Positions 1-9,543 of a stretch of DNA of 64,000 bases are shown here, in pieces. Source of the stretch: Roseiarcus sp963696665 (lineage in GTDB: Bacteria; Pseudomonadota; Alphaproteobacteria; Rhizobiales; Beijerinckiaceae); the NCBI GenBank assembly GCA_963696665.1, contig CAVOLE010000034.1, positions 1-64,000 on the forward strand, written 5' to 3'. Under the pieces are notes generated by a model. The model was given only the letters and a program-made list of their open reading frames with translations, made no database searches and was not told the origin of the DNA. The position numbers were made by a program, and so were the translations under genes. How positions within the stretch are numbered: position 1 is the first letter of the stretch; each line of letters opens with the position of its first letter.

Positions 1-902
1 CGCGCGGATTTTGCGCCGGCGTCGTTCGGGCGATCGACATCGTCGAGCGGGCGCTGGCCAAGCATGGCGCGCCGGTCTACGTGCGCCATGAGATCGTTCA
101 CAATCGCCACGTGGTCGAATCGCTGAAAGCGAAAGGCGCGCGTTTCGTCGAGACGCTGAAGGACGTGCCGGCGGGCGCCGTGACCATCTTCAGCGCCCAC
201 GGCGTGTCGCGAGATGTCGAGAACTTAGCCAAGGCGCGGTCGCTTCCGACCATCGACGCCACTTGCCCGCTGGTCACCAAGGTGCACAACCAAGGGCGGG
301 GCTATATTGCCCGGGGTCGCGTGCTGGTGTTCATCGGTCACGACGGACACCCCGAAGTCGAAGGGACGCTCGGGCAGATCGACGGCGAGGTGCATCTCGT
401 CGAAGATGAGGAAGACGTCGAGAACCTGCCCATCGCGGCCGATGCGCCCGTCGCCTACATCACGCAGACGACCTTGAGCGTCGACGACACACGGAGTGTC
501 ATCGCCGCCTTGCATCGCCGCTTCAGCGACGTCGTGGGTCCGGACGTTCGCGACATTTGCTACGCGACACAGAACCGGCAGACGGCTGTGCGCGAATTGT
601 GTGAGGTCGCCGATGTCATCATCGTCGTCGGCGCCCGCAACAGCTCCAACTCCAACCGTCTGCGCGAGATCGGCGAGGAGGTTGGAATTCCGAGCTATCT
701 CGTGGCGGACAGCAGCGAAATTGACCCGGAATGGGTTCGCGACGCCGCCGTGGTCGGCGTGACGGCCGGCGCTTCGGCGCCTGAGGTCGTCGTCGAGGAG
801 GTGGTTCGAGCTTTGTCGGCGCTCGCGCCGTCCGAGGTGTCGGTCCTTGACGGCCCGGCCGAGACGGTTAGCTTTCGCCTTCCGGCGGAGCTTCGGAATT
901 GA
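1..902 (+). CDS. ispH: 4-hydroxy-3-methylbut-2-enyl diphosphate reductase (IspH), 5' end cut by window
   Basis: Last enzyme of the MEP isoprenoid pathway; a cytoplasmic 4Fe-4S enzyme that reduces HMBPP to IPP and DMAPP. The reading frame is open from base 3 and begins with RGFCAGV, the segment carrying the first cluster cysteine, so only a handful of residues are missing. The other family landmarks follow in order: SAHGVS, DATCPLVTKVH (second cysteine), GHDGHPEVEGT, TQTTLSVDDT, ICYATQNRQ (third cysteine), SSNSNRL and TAGASAP. The gene lies 47 bp upstream of hpnH on the same strand. That fits supply of C5 units for squalene and hopanoids, a pairing known from other alphaproteobacterial hopanoid loci. 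The frame stays open through the left edge, so the true start lies outside the window. Confidence 0.97.
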   Translation, partial: RGFCAGVVRAIDIVERALAKHGAPVYVRHEIVHNRHVVESLKAKGARFVETLKDVPAGAVTIFSAHGVSRDVENLAKARSLPTIDATCPLVTKVHNQGRGYIARGRVLVFIGHDGHPEVEGTLGQIDGEVHLVEDEEDVENLPIAADAPVAYITQTTLSVDDTRSVIAALHRRFSDVVGPDVRDICYATQNRQTAVRELCEVADVIIVVGARNSSNSNRLREIGEEVGIPSYLVADSSEIDPEWVRDAAVVGVTAGASAPEVVVEEVVRALSALAPSEVSVLDGPAETVSFRLPAELRN

Positions 903-949
903 CGGGAGTTAAACCTCTCCGTCGCGTTTGCTTTTCTTAAGGATCGTCC

Positions 950-2107
950 GTGGGCATACCGTTCAGACAGATTGCAAGAGTCGGCGCCTATATCGTTCGG
1001 CAGCACTTGGCCGGCCGCAAGCGCTATCCGCTGGTGTTGATGCTGGAGCCGTTGTTTCGCTGCAACCTCGCTTGCGCGGGCTGCGGCAAGATCGACTATC
1101 CCGACGCCATTCTCAATAAGCGCATCTCGGTCGAGGACGCTTTGGCCTCGGTGGATGAGTGCGGCGCGCCCGTGGTCGTCATGGCGGGCGGCGAGCCGCT
1201 CTTGCACCGAGACCTGGCGAAGATCGTCCAGGGCGTCATTGCGCGCAAAAAGTTTGCGATCGTGTGCACCAATGCGCTGCTTCTTGAAAAGAAGATCGAT
1301 CAATACAAGCCGAGCCCCTACTTCACCTGGTCGATCCATCTCGACGGCGACCAGGAGATGCACGACAGGTCCGTCTGCGAGCCCGGCGTCTACGACCGCG
1401 CGGTCAAGGCGCTCAAAGCGGCCAAGGCGAAAGGCTTCCGCGTCACCATCAACTGCACCTTCTTCAATGATGCGGACCCCGAGCGCATCGCCGCCTTCTT
1501 CGACACGGTGACGGCGCTTGGCGTCGATGGGATCACCGTCTCGCCCGGCTACGCCTATGAGCGCGCTCCGGACCAGAAGCATTTCCTCAACCGCTCGACG
1601 ACGAAGGAATTGTTCCGCGCGGTGTTCCGCAAGGGCGACGGCGCGCGCAAGTGGGCCTTCAACCAGTCGAGCCTGTTCCTCGACTTCCTCGCTGGCAATG
1701 AGACCTATCATTGCACCCCGTGGGGCAATCCGACCCGCACCGTCTTCGGCTGGCAGCGGCCCTGCTATCTGCTCGGCGAAGGCTATGCGAAGACCTTCAA
1801 GGAACTCATGGAGGAGACCGACTGGGACGCGTATGGGGTCGGCAATTATGAGAAATGCGCCGACTGCATGGTCCATAGCGGGTTCGAAGCGACCGCGGTC
1901 GCCGATACGGTGACGAAGCCCTGGAAGGCGGCGCGTGTGGCCCTCATGGGCGTGAAGACCGAGGGCCCGATGGCGCCGGACATCCCGCTCGGGAGCCAGC
2001 GCGAGGCGCAGTACGTGTTCGACAAGAACGTCGCCCAGAAGCTCTCAGAGATCCGCCGCGCCGAGGCCGAGGAAAAGGCCCGGAAGAAGGCCGCGACAGC
2101 GCTTTAG
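950..2107 (+). CDS. hpnH: Adenosyl-hopane transferase HpnH (radical SAM)
   Basis: Radical SAM enzyme that couples the 5'-deoxyadenosyl radical to diploptene to give adenosylhopane, the first step of C35 bacteriohopanepolyol side-chain synthesis. The 385-residue protein has the CxxxCxxC cluster motif CNLACAGC at C38, C42 and C45, then MAGGEPLL, a typical SAM-contact GGEP motif. Cysteines near the C-terminus (EKCADCM) resemble the extra cysteines of this subfamily. The start is GTG at 950, six bases after an AAGGA ribosome-binding site at 939-943. It follows ispH closely and is probably cotranscribed with it. Its last 63 bases overlap the 3' end of the opposite-strand hpnG. Family assignment is firm from motifs, length and context. 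Confidence 0.96.
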   Translation: MGIPFRQIARVGAYIVRQHLAGRKRYPLVLMLEPLFRCNLACAGCGKIDYPDAILNKRISVEDALASVDECGAPVVVMAGGEPLLHRDLAKIVQGVIARKKFAIVCTNALLLEKKIDQYKPSPYFTWSIHLDGDQEMHDRSVCEPGVYDRAVKALKAAKAKGFRVTINCTFFNDADPERIAAFFDTVTALGVDGITVSPGYAYERAPDQKHFLNRSTTKELFRAVFRKGDGARKWAFNQSSLFLDFLAGNETYHCTPWGNPTRTVFGWQRPCYLLGEGYAKTFKELMEETDWDAYGVGNYEKCADCMVHSGFEATAVADTVTKPWKAARVALMGVKTEGPMAPDIPLGSQREAQYVFDKNVAQKLSEIRRAEAEEKARKKAATAL

Positions 2108-2737
2108 CGCCTGGAAGGCGGCGCGGCTGTCGGCCGCGAGAGTTCCGAGGCCTGCAAGCTGAACGGGAGCGCGGATAAGCTCCCTGATCACCGCGTGAGC
2201 ATCGATGGCGCCGTGGGAATTGAGAGCCCTCAACGCAAGCGGCGGCAAGTCGCGCTCGGCGGGATCGGCGACGGCGCGCAAAATCGCGAACGGGGCGCGC
2301 TGTTTCAGCGCATATCGGCCGGCGATCAGGCTTTCCATGTCAACCGCGGCCGCTTCCGTGGCGCGGCGGAGGTCCGCCTTGGCGGCGGCGGTCACGACGG
2401 GAGCGTCGGACGCGGCCAGACGCTCGACGACGACGCGCGCTCCGGCGCCGGCGAGGCGCCCAGCAAGCGACGCTGTAACGGCCTCATCGGTGCTGACGGC
2501 GCCCCGATTCGAGACGACTTCCGCGCCGAGAATGAGGGCGCCTGGACGAAGCTTCGGATCAAGCCCGCCGCACAGGCCCCAGCTGATCACGAGCGAGGGC
2601 CTGAGGCTCGCCGTCGCCGCCAGCCCGGCGTGCAAGGTTGGCGCGTCGCCACAGAGCGTTGTGCGTCCCGGGCCGGCGAGGATCGCCGCCTCGCGCTTCA
2701 GTCCGCAGACGATCAGAATGTTTGCGGACCGTGGCAA
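2045..2737 (-). CDS. hpnG: Adenosylhopane nucleosidase/phosphorylase-like protein HpnG
   Basis: Nucleoside phosphorylase-fold protein expected to release adenine from adenosylhopane, giving ribosylhopane after HpnH. The 230 residues show the fold's landmarks: a glycine-rich GLCGGLDPKLRPGALI segment, VDMES (the purine/ribose-binding motif of MTA/SAH nucleosidases) and a late RAVADPAERDLP loop. It is transcribed opposite to hpnH and its C-terminus overlaps the hpnH 3' end by 63 bp. In many hopanoid clusters the two run in the same direction, so this convergent layout is unusual. hpnM ends 27 bp upstream on the same strand, so hpnM-hpnG is probably one transcript. The alternative name is a generic phosphorylase/nucleosidase. 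Confidence 0.9.
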   Translation of the reverse strand: MPRSANILIVCGLKREAAILAGPGRTTLCGDAPTLHAGLAATASLRPSLVISWGLCGGLDPKLRPGALILGAEVVSNRGAVSTDEAVTASLAGRLAGAGARVVVERLAASDAPVVTAAAKADLRRATEAAAVDMESLIAGRYALKQRAPFAILRAVADPAERDLPPLALRALNSHGAIDAHAVIRELIRAPVQLAGLGTLAADSRAAFQALKRCRGLLPGLFLGLGAADL

Positions 2738-2764
2738 ATGGCGTTGCGGGGCTTGGGTCGTGGA

Positions 2765-3394
2765 CTAGCCTGCGAGCAAGCTGTCGGTCCGCTCGCGCAA
2801 TGTCTTGACGAGGGCGTCCGCGCCGCCTCCGCCAGAGAGGATCGAGGCGAATTCGTCGCGTCGGGTCGCCAGATCGCTCACCGTGCCATTGAGGTAGACG
2901 TCGATCACGCGGCCGCCGCGAACGAGATAGTTGATCTGCACCGTCCGGCCGCCGGGCTGGAGCAGCTTGGTCCTGACGACTTCCCCGCCGCCCTGGGAGG
3001 GGCTCGTCTGCGGATCGACGACAAAGCTCTCGCCGGAATAGTCGGTCACCTGATGGGCGTAGTCGGCGACGAGGAACCGGGCGAAGGCCTCGCGAACCGC
3101 AGCCTGCTGAGAGCCTGAGAACTTGCCCCAGTAGGGACCCGACGCCAGTCGCGTCATGGTCCCAATGTCGAAGGCGGATCGGATGGCGGGCCCGAAGCGC
3201 CGGTCGCGTTCGCTCACGCTGAGCGAACCGGCCGCCTTGAGCGTCGGCATCAGCTGCTGATAATAAACCTCGATCCGCCGGGCGGCCGCGCTCTCCGCCT
3301 CAGCCGGCGAGGCGATCGCGCTCAAGGAGAGAAGGGCGAGCAGGACCGCAATGAAGGGCGCCGAAAGGCTCAGGCGAAATGGGAAGGGTTTCAT
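2765..3394 (-). CDS. hpnM: HpnM-type MlaC/Ttg2D family periplasmic protein
   Basis: Periplasmic lipid-binding protein of the MlaC/Ttg2D family; the hopanoid-linked members are called HpnM and are thought to help move hopanoids or phospholipids between membranes. The chosen ATG at 3394 gives a basic start, a hydrophobic h-region (FIAVLLALLSLSAIA) and a cleavage-like site SPAEA-ES. The mature part has the family pattern YYQQLMPTLKAAG, MTRLASGPYW and VDYLVRGGRVIDVYLNG-like strands near VQINYLVRGG. Starts at 3409 or 3472 are possible but would put extra residues before the signal. It sits upstream of hpnG on the same strand with a 27-bp gap. The hopanoid role is inferred from neighbours; the MlaC fold is clear. 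Confidence 0.87.
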   Translation of the reverse strand: MKPFPFRLSLSAPFIAVLLALLSLSAIASPAEAESAAARRIEVYYQQLMPTLKAAGSLSVSERDRRFGPAIRSAFDIGTMTRLASGPYWGKFSGSQQAAVREAFARFLVADYAHQVTDYSGESFVVDPQTSPSQGGGEVVRTKLLQPGGRTVQINYLVRGGRVIDVYLNGTVSDLATRRDEFASILSGGGGADALVKTLRERTDSLLAG

Positions 3395-3684
3395 TTGTGG
3401 GGGATCCATATTGCTCGGATAGGAGACCTTTCGGCCCGCCGAGTACATTGTTTCGGGGGCCCGCCAGCGCAAGGCTCCGGCGCGGCTTCTACAGCCATTT
3501 TGGGAATTGAGTTGAGACTTGGTCGCGCGTGGCGCGTGGATTGGATGGGGCCATCAATTTTTTCAATGGCTTGCCCCACGTCTGCAACTGGCGGAGGCGG
3601 CGCAGCGGCCGCAAGGCGGGACACTTCTTCGAGAGCCTGCTAGACTTGGCGTCAATCTCCTCAAAATAATCGGAAATGGACGGG

Positions 3685-4837
3685 ATGAGATATTGCATCG
3701 TCGGCGCTGGATTTCAGCGGCGCGGTCATCGGTCGCGCTCTCGCTGAAGCCGGGCACAGCGTGCTCGTGATCGATGAACGCTCGCATGTGGCGGGCAACT
3801 GCCATTCAGCGCGCGATCCCGAGACCGGCGTCATGACCCATGTCTACGGTCCCCATATATTCCACACTGCCGACGAGCGCGTCTGGGCCTATGTCCAGCG
3901 GTTCGGCGTCATGCGCCCCTACCGGCACCGCGTGCAGGCGGTCGCCGGGGGATTGGTCTATTCGCTGCCGGTCAACCTCCTGACCATCAACCAGTTCTTC
4001 CGCAAGACCATGAGACCCGAGGAGGCGGCCGCCTTCGTCGCCTCGAAGACCCGGAAAATCCCCGAGCCGGCGAATTTCGAGGAGCAGGCGCTCAGCATGA
4101 TCGGGCCCGAGCTCTACGAGGCCTTCTTCCGCGGCTATACGCGCAAGCAATGGGGCCTCGATCCCGACCATTTGCCCGCTTCGATCCTCAAACGCCTGCC
4201 GCTTCGCTTCAACTTCGATGATTTCTATTTCGCTCACCCCCATCAGGCGATGCCGGAGCGCGGCTACACGGAACTGGTGGCCGCCATCCTGGACACGCCC
4301 CGCCTCGAGCTCAGATTGGGCGCGCGGTTCGAGGATTTGTCCGAGCCCTTCGCCCATGTGGTCTATAGCGGCCCGATCGACCGCTATTTCGGGTACGGCT
4401 CGGGCAGGCTAGGCTACCGGACGCTGGACTTCGAGGTCTTCCGGGCGAAGGGCGACTACCAGGGCGCAGCCGTCATCAATTACTGCGACGAGGCGATTCC
4501 CTTCACCCGCATAACCGAGCACAAGCACTTCGCTCCGTGGGAGAAGGAGCACGAGGGCACGATTTTATACCGCGAGTTCAGCCGGGCCTGCGGCCCGAAC
4601 GACATTCCCTATTATCCGATCCGCCAGACGGACGAAGAAGCGATGCTGAAGAAATATGTCGATCGGGCGATGGCCGCCCGCGGCGTGACCTTCGTTGGCC
4701 GGCTCGGATCCTACCGCTATCTGGATATGGACGTGACGATCGGCGAGGCGCTCGCCGCCGCCGACGCGATGCTGAAATGCATCGCCGGAGGCGCCGATAT
4801 TCCGGCGTTCTTCACGCCGCCGCTCAAGGGACACTAG
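3685..4837 (+). CDS. glf: UDP-galactopyranose mutase (Glf), one-base frameshift near the N-terminus
   Basis: Flavoenzyme that interconverts UDP-galactopyranose and UDP-galactofuranose, making the donor for galactofuranose glycans. The long open part (3761-4837) has the GLF-family landmarks ERSHVAGNCH, THVYGPHIFHT, FFRGYTRKQWGLDP, RLPLRFNFDDFYF, VVYSGPIDRYFGY and the C-terminal GRLGSYRYLDMD. The FAD-binding Rossmann start MRYCIVGAGF begins at ATG 3685 but leaves frame at 3712-3715. Deleting one T of the TTT there restores GAGFSGAVIGRALAEAGHSV, exactly the expected dinucleotide-binding loop. So the gene is either a sequencing error or a very recent mutant. An in-frame ATG at 3676 is an alternative start. 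The neighbouring GT2 at 4865-5797 runs towards it. Confidence 0.9.
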
Positions 4838-4864
4838 AAGGCCCGAAAGAACGAGGGTCGGCAG

Positions 4865-5797
4865 TCAGTCCAAAAGGCCGAGCTTCTCTTTCTTTGGCAT
4901 CGAGCGCGCAAATGCTACGCCCGACCAGAGCCCGTACAGTATAGTTTGGCACTTCACTCGCGCGAAACGACCGCTCTTGATAGACATGATCATGTCTCTG
5001 AACGATCTGTAGATGAATTGGATCGTATCCGTCGATGAGAGGCCATCGTATTTCAAATTGACGAACAGCCTATTCCGGTAAAGCCAATGATATTGCGCTA
5101 TCTTGCGAGGATCCTGCTCCACAAACACGCGTTGTGACGCGTCTCCGGATTTCAGGTGCTTCGTCCTGCTTTTCCCGACTTGATAAAGTTTGGTGAAGCG
5201 CGCGAGCCGCAGGCAATATTCGGTATCGTCCGCCCAGATGAAGAACTCTTTCAAAGGCAGCCCGACTTTTCGCACCAGGTCGGTCGAGACGAGGAACGAA
5301 ACGAAGGTTAGCGTCTTCATTTCCAGGAGGCCGTCCGCCAGATAGCGGGCATATTGGGGCATGTTGTTCGCGCCGGGCCGCTGGCTAATGGGTTGGACGT
5401 TGATGCTTTCCCCGTTCAGGTCGAAAACATTGCTGCCGAGAACAGCGTCTTCGCCGACGATCGCCGCCGCCGCCACCAGTTCAGCCATGGCCTCCGGCTC
5501 GGGTTCGCAATCATCGTCCATCAGCCACATATGCGTACAGGCAAGAGGCAGAGCGGCGCGCATTCCCTCGTGGAAGCCGCCGGCGCCGCCCGTGTTCTCT
5601 TCCAGGCGAACTAAGTGGAAATCGGCGAGGCGACGCGCAACTTCGCCAGCGAGAAACTCTCGCGTCGGCGCATCGGAAGCATTGTCGACGACCACGAGCT
5701 GGCGGACTGGGTAAGTCTGCGAGTCAATCGCCTCTAGACATCGTTTAAGGAGCGCCGGACGGTTCCGCGTTACGACGACTGCCACTACAGTAATCAC
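4865..5797 (-). CDS. Glycosyltransferase family 2, galactofuranosyltransferase-like
   Basis: GT-A fold glycosyltransferase of 310 residues. It opens with VVAVVVTRNRPALLKRCLEA and VVVDNASDAP, carries the metal-binding MDDDCEPEP motif, and has FIWADDTEYCLRL, the WxDD(T/A)E-type acceptor/catalytic motif seen in GlfT-like galactofuranosyltransferases and related rhamnosyl/Gal transferases. An H in the TKHLKSGD region fits the same group. No membrane segment is evident, so it probably acts at the cytoplasmic face on a lipid-linked acceptor. It converges with glf, their ends being 27 bp apart. Together they suggest galactofuranose transfer to a surface polysaccharide. The sugar specificity is inferred from glf and from the motif; the GT2 assignment is secure. 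Confidence 0.85.
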   Translation of the reverse strand: MITVVAVVVTRNRPALLKRCLEAIDSQTYPVRQLVVVDNASDAPTREFLAGEVARRLADFHLVRLEENTGGAGGFHEGMRAALPLACTHMWLMDDDCEPEPEAMAELVAAAAIVGEDAVLGSNVFDLNGESINVQPISQRPGANNMPQYARYLADGLLEMKTLTFVSFLVSTDLVRKVGLPLKEFFIWADDTEYCLRLARFTKLYQVGKSRTKHLKSGDASQRVFVEQDPRKIAQYHWLYRNRLFVNLKYDGLSSTDTIQFIYRSFRDMIMSIKSGRFARVKCQTILYGLWSGVAFARSMPKKEKLGLLD

Positions 5798-6147
5798 GAG
5801 CGTACGTCCTTAAACAATAAGAGGCTTGAAATTATTGTCCAAGAGGCCGCATTTTCTTTCGACCGCTTAAGATCATGACGGAGATGAACCATGTCGCCGT
5901 CCACCTTGTCAAGCATGACGCGCAGCGCGCCGCCCCATAAGAAGCGCGAATTTTGGCGGTTGAGTGAATGCGGAGCGCATGCGACAACGATTGCGATGGC
6001 GGCATAGAGCGGCGGGTGTTCCCGGAAGAGCGGCTTCGCAGCCTCAGTGGATAAGTTGGATTACCAATGAAGCCAGAGAGGCGATCGCCGATCTCGCGTA
6101 CGGCGTCGCGATTTGAGGAAGCCGGAATCAGTTCAGCGGATTGAACT
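5798..6147. other. 350-bp gene-free spacer
   Basis: Lies between the start of the GT2 gene (minus strand) and the start of the Gfo/FAD fusion (plus strand), so it must hold both promoters. Short open frames exist on both strands but none has a good ribosome site or recognisable motif. One minus-strand frame at about 5832-5960 could be a coding remnant, but nothing recognisable supports it. Confidence 0.4.
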
Positions 6148-8466
6148 ATGTCGAAATGCACTCGCATCGCGCTGGTCGGCTGCGGCTGGTTTGCTCGCGT
6201 CGCCCATATTCCGGCCCTTCAGCGCCTTGAGAGAGAAGGTCGCATAAGGCTCGTCGGATTGTGCAGCCGATCGGAGGAGTCGGTCGCGCGTGCAATCCGC
6301 TTGTATGGCCGAACGGACCTCAAGCATTACCGGTCGCTTAAAGAAGTCGCAGAAGACCAGGACGTCGACCTCGTCGATCTCTTATTGCCCATCGAGGCCA
6401 TGCCTGATGCGATTAAGCTTTTTCTTACTGCCGGAAAGCATGTAATAAGCGAGAAACCTTGCGCGCCGTCAATGGCTGCCGGCAACGCATTGATGGAGCT
6501 TTATGCTCGGCTCGAACGGCCGCCCCTTTGGGCCGTCGCCGAGAATTGGCGTTTTAAGAACACTGTCAAAATCGTCGAGACTATCGTCCGCGACGGCGCA
6601 ATAGGAGAGATCCAGTTCGCGGATTTTACCTATCTCGCTTTTCAACGTCCAAACAATCTTGGATGGCGGGGATCGCCCACATATCCAGGCGGCTTTCTCC
6701 TCAATTCCGGCGTTCATTTTGTTGCTTTGTTGCGAAAGGTCGTCGGCGAAGTCGAGAAGGTCAGCGCGTCGGTAAGCCAACGTCTCCCCTATTTGCCCCC
6801 GGCGGACAGCGTCACCGCCATATTGTCGTTCGCCGGCGGCGCCGAGGGAGCCTATCGCCTCTCGTTTGCCGCGCCATCGGCGATAGGAGACCAAGGGCTG
6901 AGATTGACCGGAACCAAGGGAACGCTGCTGGCCGGCTTTCAACGGTTCAGGAAACTCGATGTTCGTCACAATTGGGTTCGCGTGCAAACCGACAAAGGCA
7001 GGCGTTTCATTCCGGTCACCGACGACCTGTGGGTCACCGGCGGCGTTTATGAGACCCTTTCTCATTGCATCGACGCGATCCAACGCGGCGCGCCCTTATT
7101 GAGCACCGCGAGGGAAGGCCTGCGTGATGTGGCGGTTGTTGAGGCGATGCTCGAGTCGGGCCGCCTCGAGCGACCGGTGAAGCCCGCACCGCTTTTGGCG
7201 CTCGTCCCTGGACGCGCCCAGGTCTTGAAGACCTATGGCGATGTGCTGTCATGTACGCCTCGTCGCGTCGTCGAATGCGGCGCCGTCGAGGACGTGAGCA
7301 GCGCCGTCGCCGCCGCCGCTCGTTCCGGCTCGAAGGTGAGAAGTCTTCGGCAACGGATTTTCCTATGGCGCGGAAATTCTTACCGACGACGTGGCCATTC
7401 GCTTGAATTCGCTTGGACGCATTCGGCGTTTGGATCCGGTCAAAAAGACGGTCGTTGTGGACGCCGGCGTCCGCCTCGGCGACCTGCATAGATTTCTGGC
7501 CGGGGCGGGTCTTTCGCTTCCATCGCTTCCTTTCTTGACCCATGCTTCCATAGGCGGAGCAGTGGCGACCGCCATGCACGGCACGAGCGCTCACTGGGGC
7601 ACGATCTCTGACTTTGTACAGTCGCTGACGATGGTTCTCGCGTCCGGCGAGGTCAAGAAAATCGATCGGCAGAGCGCGCCGGAAGAGATGCGCGCGGCCA
7701 GCGTGGCGGTTGGCTCGCTTGGCGTCATCGTCGAGCTAGAGCTTCAGGCCATTTCGATGCCGTGGGTTGCAGAGTCGAGGAGCTTTCAACGACGGTTGAC
7801 GATTTCCTTCTTCAGATGCCCGCGCTCATGCAGCGCCACGGGCATCTTTGGGGGCATTGGCGTTTCGGCGCCGATATGATCACTTTGACATGCCTTGAAA
7901 CGAGAGCGGAGCCGGAACGGGGATTTAGACCTTACGTGGCTGGCGATGGGCCGTTCTGGGGCGATGAGAACTGGAAATCCGCCAGTATCGATCGCGCGAA
8001 GTCCGTTGTTCGCCGAATTGCAAACTTGCACCCGGCGGTGGCGGCCGCGGCAAAAAGAGCAGCGCGGTCGAACCAACAAGTGGCGATGAGCATGCAGTAT
8101 GGCGTCGCCGCCTCGCAAGCGCCCGCTGCGATCGAGCAATTGCGGTCATCGGAATTCTCGAAATCAAATCCGACCCGTGTTCTGGAAATAAAGTTTCTAA
8201 AGGCGTCTGATCAATCTTATCTTGGCCCCAATGCTGGCCAGGATTCGGTTTTGTTCAACACCTGGTGGTTCGTAGACGAGGCAGTGAAGCTGAAAATCTT
8301 CGACCCCTTTGAGAATGTGATGCGGCAGTTGGGCGCGCGGCCTCACTGGGGCAAGCTGCATAGGCGGCCGGATATTGAATATTTGCGAACCGCATATCCG
8401 GGGTGGGCCAGTTTCGAGGCTGTGCGGACAAGATTTGACCCCAATCAAATGTTCGCAATCTACTGA
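6148..8466 (+). CDS. Gfo/Idh/MocA dehydrogenase fused to an FAD-linked lactone oxidase (ALO-like) domain, two frameshifts
   Basis: Residues 1 to about 345 are a NAD(P)-dependent Gfo/Idh/MocA dehydrogenase: IALVGCGWFARVAHIPAL nucleotide-binding loop, EKPCAPS (the EKP lysine) and GGFLLNSGVHFVALLRKVVG with the catalytic-helix histidine. The same frame then runs without a stop into an FAD_binding_4 domain (VVECGAVEDVSSAVAAAARS, base 7261 onward). An extra C at 7348 breaks it; correcting this gives SLGNGFSYGAE, then VVDAGVRLGDLH, GGAVATAMHGTSAHWG and VGSLGVIVELEL. A second shift at about 7763-7772 (one base lost, or two gained) leads to the remainder, ending PHWGKLHRRPDIEYL...RFDPNQMFAIY, as in D-arabinono-1,4-lactone oxidase and alditol oxidase relatives. 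The total is about 770 residues. The substrate is unknown; a role in making an unusual sugar of the adjacent polysaccharide locus is inference. Confidence 0.8.
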
Positions 8467-8543
8467 CGCCCCTTGGCGTGGCGAGCATCCATGGATCGAT
8501 CCGGGGACAAGTCTGCGAGGGCGTCGCCGACGATGGCGCGGCG

Positions 8544-9106
8544 CTATGCCGATCCGCTTTGAAGAAGGCCAACCCGACCGTCAGCGGCGACCGCGCGCCA
8601 ACCTTTCGACCGGAGGTCGTCGAACTCAGCCTTGATCTCGGTCCAAGCCTCGGAAACGTCGTCGAGAATAAGAATTCCTCCTGGCCTCAAGAGACGCCGC
8701 AACAGCGCCGTTTCACGCCGCAGATGACTTCCTTCGTGATTGCCGTCCACGACCGCAAAATCAAACTTTCCCTCCGAAAAAGCGCAAAGATTTGACAACG
8801 TGTCCTCGCACGACTGTTCGTTCTCAAATCCCGAATACGGGATCGTATTCCACTCCGTTCTGGCCCACAAACGCGATGCCGTCGTTGCTCAGAGTTTTGT
8901 TGATCGAGTATCCGACGCAAACGATGGCGTTCCTTTGCAGTCCAAAATGATTCAAAATCGCAATGGCGTGCTTTTGCGGGTATTCGATCCCCTGATGCGT
9001 CAGATTGGGGTCGATCGACACGATGACGGATTTATCGTTCCGTTGGCGTACATAATTGGTGAAATGACTGAGCGAGACGCCGAGAAAATTGCCAATATGT
9101 AATCAG
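8544..9106 (-). pseudogene. Class I SAM-dependent methyltransferase, truncated at the 5' end and frameshifted
   Basis: The minus strand encodes HIGNFLGVSLSHFTNYV, then VSIDPNLTHQGIEYPQ, KFDFAVVDGNHEGSHLRRE and LRPGGILILDDVSEAW, the usual order of a Rossmann methyltransferase after its first glycine motif (Methyltransf_24-like). A one-base shift at about 8835-8838 separates the two halves; removing one G of GGG restores EYDPVFGFENEQ. Upstream of the histidine there is a stop (TGA) and no start codon, so the N-terminal SAM-binding segment is missing. The sequence abutting it belongs to a decayed glycosyltransferase copy. This looks like a deletion or recombination junction rather than only a base error. 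It probably once modified a sugar or lipid in this locus. Confidence 0.7.
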
Positions 9107-9111
9107 CGCGA

Positions 9112-9543
9112 AACTACGTCCGGAGCGTGATCTGCTTATCGGGCTCCGACTTCGAGATGGGCCGGTTTGAGACTGCTTCATTGACGGCGTCCCACAGCAT
9201 CAGATTGTCGGCGACGCAGTCGGCCGATGTCGCGTGGCGACTTCCGACAGCCGCTTAAGCCGACCGGTTTCCATGCGCGCGGAATCGCAGGGCGATCCAG
9301 TCCGCTTGCGCCTCGCGCAAACCGACGTTGCGCGCGACCGACGGACCGCCGTTGACGGGAGTTGAGAGAAGGCGAAGGGCATGGGATTTCCCGCCCCAGC
9401 GCCTTCCGACCTGGACGGTATCGTCGGTCGAGCAGTCGTCAATGACGCGCGATCTCAAGCGGCGGAAAGTCTGCGCCGCGGCGCTTCGGAGGCGCGTCCG
9501 ACACTGCCTGAAACGTTGTATGCTGGAATGATGACGGAAAGGT
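9112..9543 (-). pseudogene. Decayed N-terminal fragment of a family 2 glycosyltransferase
   Basis: A broken paralogue of the intact GT2 at 12716-13681. Pieces in shifting frames match it in order: SVIIPAYNVSG, the SAAAQT segment, VIDDCSTDDTVQV, LRLLSTPVNGGPSVARNVGL, the DWIAL segment, GRLKRLSEVA, then ADNLMLWDAV and SEPDKQI. After that the fragment stops at TAG and the truncated methyltransferase follows. Several indels and substitutions are present, including loss of the DSDDAW metal motif, so it cannot work and is true decay. The C-terminal half of the enzyme is absent. Confidence 0.8.

Noticed and set aside
695..1876. Minus-strand frame of 393 codons
   Set aside because: Antisense of ispH and hpnH, whose cluster motifs are complete.
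5832..6167. Minus-strand 111-residue frame between GT2 and the Gfo/FAD gene
   Set aside because: No start context and no recognisable motif; overlaps the start of the Gfo/FAD gene.
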